A stretch of DNA of 6,146 nt from Planctomycetota bacterium (lineage in GTDB: Bacteria; Planctomycetota; UBA1135; GCA-002686595), in NCBI GenBank assembly GCA_016764635.1, contig JAESRM010000232.1, forward strand, positions 1 to 6,146, written 5' to 3'. This document shows, piece by piece, positions 5,902 to 6,146 of the stretch. Below the pieces are notes generated by a model that saw only the letters and a program-made list of their open reading frames with translations, was not told the DNA's origin and ran no database searches. Within the stretch, counting starts at the first letter, position 1, and every line of letters begins with the position of its first letter. The translations under genes and the position numbers were made by a program.

Positions 5902-6146
5902 ATGCGCGATGGTTTGGACCTTTCGCCCGCGGATTACTCTGCTTTGCTCGCCGACCTGGCTTCGAACCCGGGTATTGCCGAGGATGAATATTCCAGTGGC
6001 GGCGTGGTCGAGGAATTGGAGGCGAAGTTTGCGGGTTTGATGGGGAAGCAGGCCGCGGTGTATTTGCCGACGGGCACGTTGGCGAATCACTTGGCGGTTT
6101 CTGGGCATTGCGCGGGGGCAGCGCGGCGCGTGTTGGCTCCGGCGGA
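5902..6146 (+). CDS. Threonine aldolase / beta-eliminating lyase family PLP enzyme, N-terminal fragment
   Basis: Fold-type I pyridoxal-phosphate enzyme of the threonine aldolase (beta_elim_lyase) family; members cleave threonine or related beta-hydroxy amino acids, typically to glycine plus an aldehyde. The visible 81 residues show EYSSGGVVEELEAKFAGLMG (29-48) and AAVYLPTGTLANHLAV (51-66). The latter matches the P-x-GT-x-x-N-x-x-A block near the cofactor phosphate site. The PLP-binding lysine lies beyond the right edge. ATG 5902 is chosen, with AGGA at 5886-5889 twelve bases upstream. GTG 5893, TTG 5863, GTG 5779 and GTG 5758 are in-frame alternatives, and an upstream start is plausible because the segment just before the ATG (GPVQF) reads like part of a protein. 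The gene favours GCG alanine and TTG leucine codons, unlike the sigma-factor gene. Family confident; exact substrate unknown. Confidence 0.8.
   Translation, partial: MRDGLDLSPADYSALLADLASNPGIAEDEYSSGGVVEELEAKFAGLMGKQAAVYLPTGTLANHLAVSGHCAGAARRVLAPA

Overview
The window comes from a moderately GC-rich bacterium, most plausibly a member of the Planctomycetota or a close relative. This is inferred mainly from a giant ECF sigma factor fused to a transmembrane helix and a long array of carboxypeptidase-regulatory-like (transthyretin-like) beta modules, an architecture seen mostly in that group, and from the weak or absent Shine-Dalgarno signals ahead of most starts. No taxonomic marker in the window settles the question.

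Left part, minus strand (1-1591): an rsmD gene (16S rRNA guanine-N2 methyltransferase) is followed by a nagA gene (N-acetylglucosamine-6-phosphate deacetylase) that runs off the left edge. Their stop and start codons overlap as ATGA, so they are probably one transcript with coupled translation. rsmD starts with GTG and has a good -10-like element only a few bases upstream.

Middle part, plus strand (1592-5715): a 119-bp divergent promoter region leads into an unrecognised 285-residue protein with two N-terminal membrane helices. After a 279-bp gap containing a hairpin and a palindrome comes the dominant gene, a 955-residue protein. It has sigma-70 regions 2 and 4 (about residues 17-177), one transmembrane helix (about 229-249), a low-complexity linker, and about seven beta-sandwich modules to the C-terminus. 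It looks like a one-protein transmembrane signalling device: a transcription factor in the cytoplasm with its presumed sensor outside the membrane. No separate anti-sigma gene is seen beside it.

Right part, plus strand (5716-6146): a 186-bp gap precedes the 5' end of a PLP-dependent threonine aldolase/beta-eliminating lyase, cut by the right edge. Its reading frame is open all the way back to the sigma-factor stop codon, so its true start is uncertain.

Apart from the rsmD-nagA pair, the genes do not form an obvious pathway. No RNA genes, mobile elements or CRISPR arrays were found.
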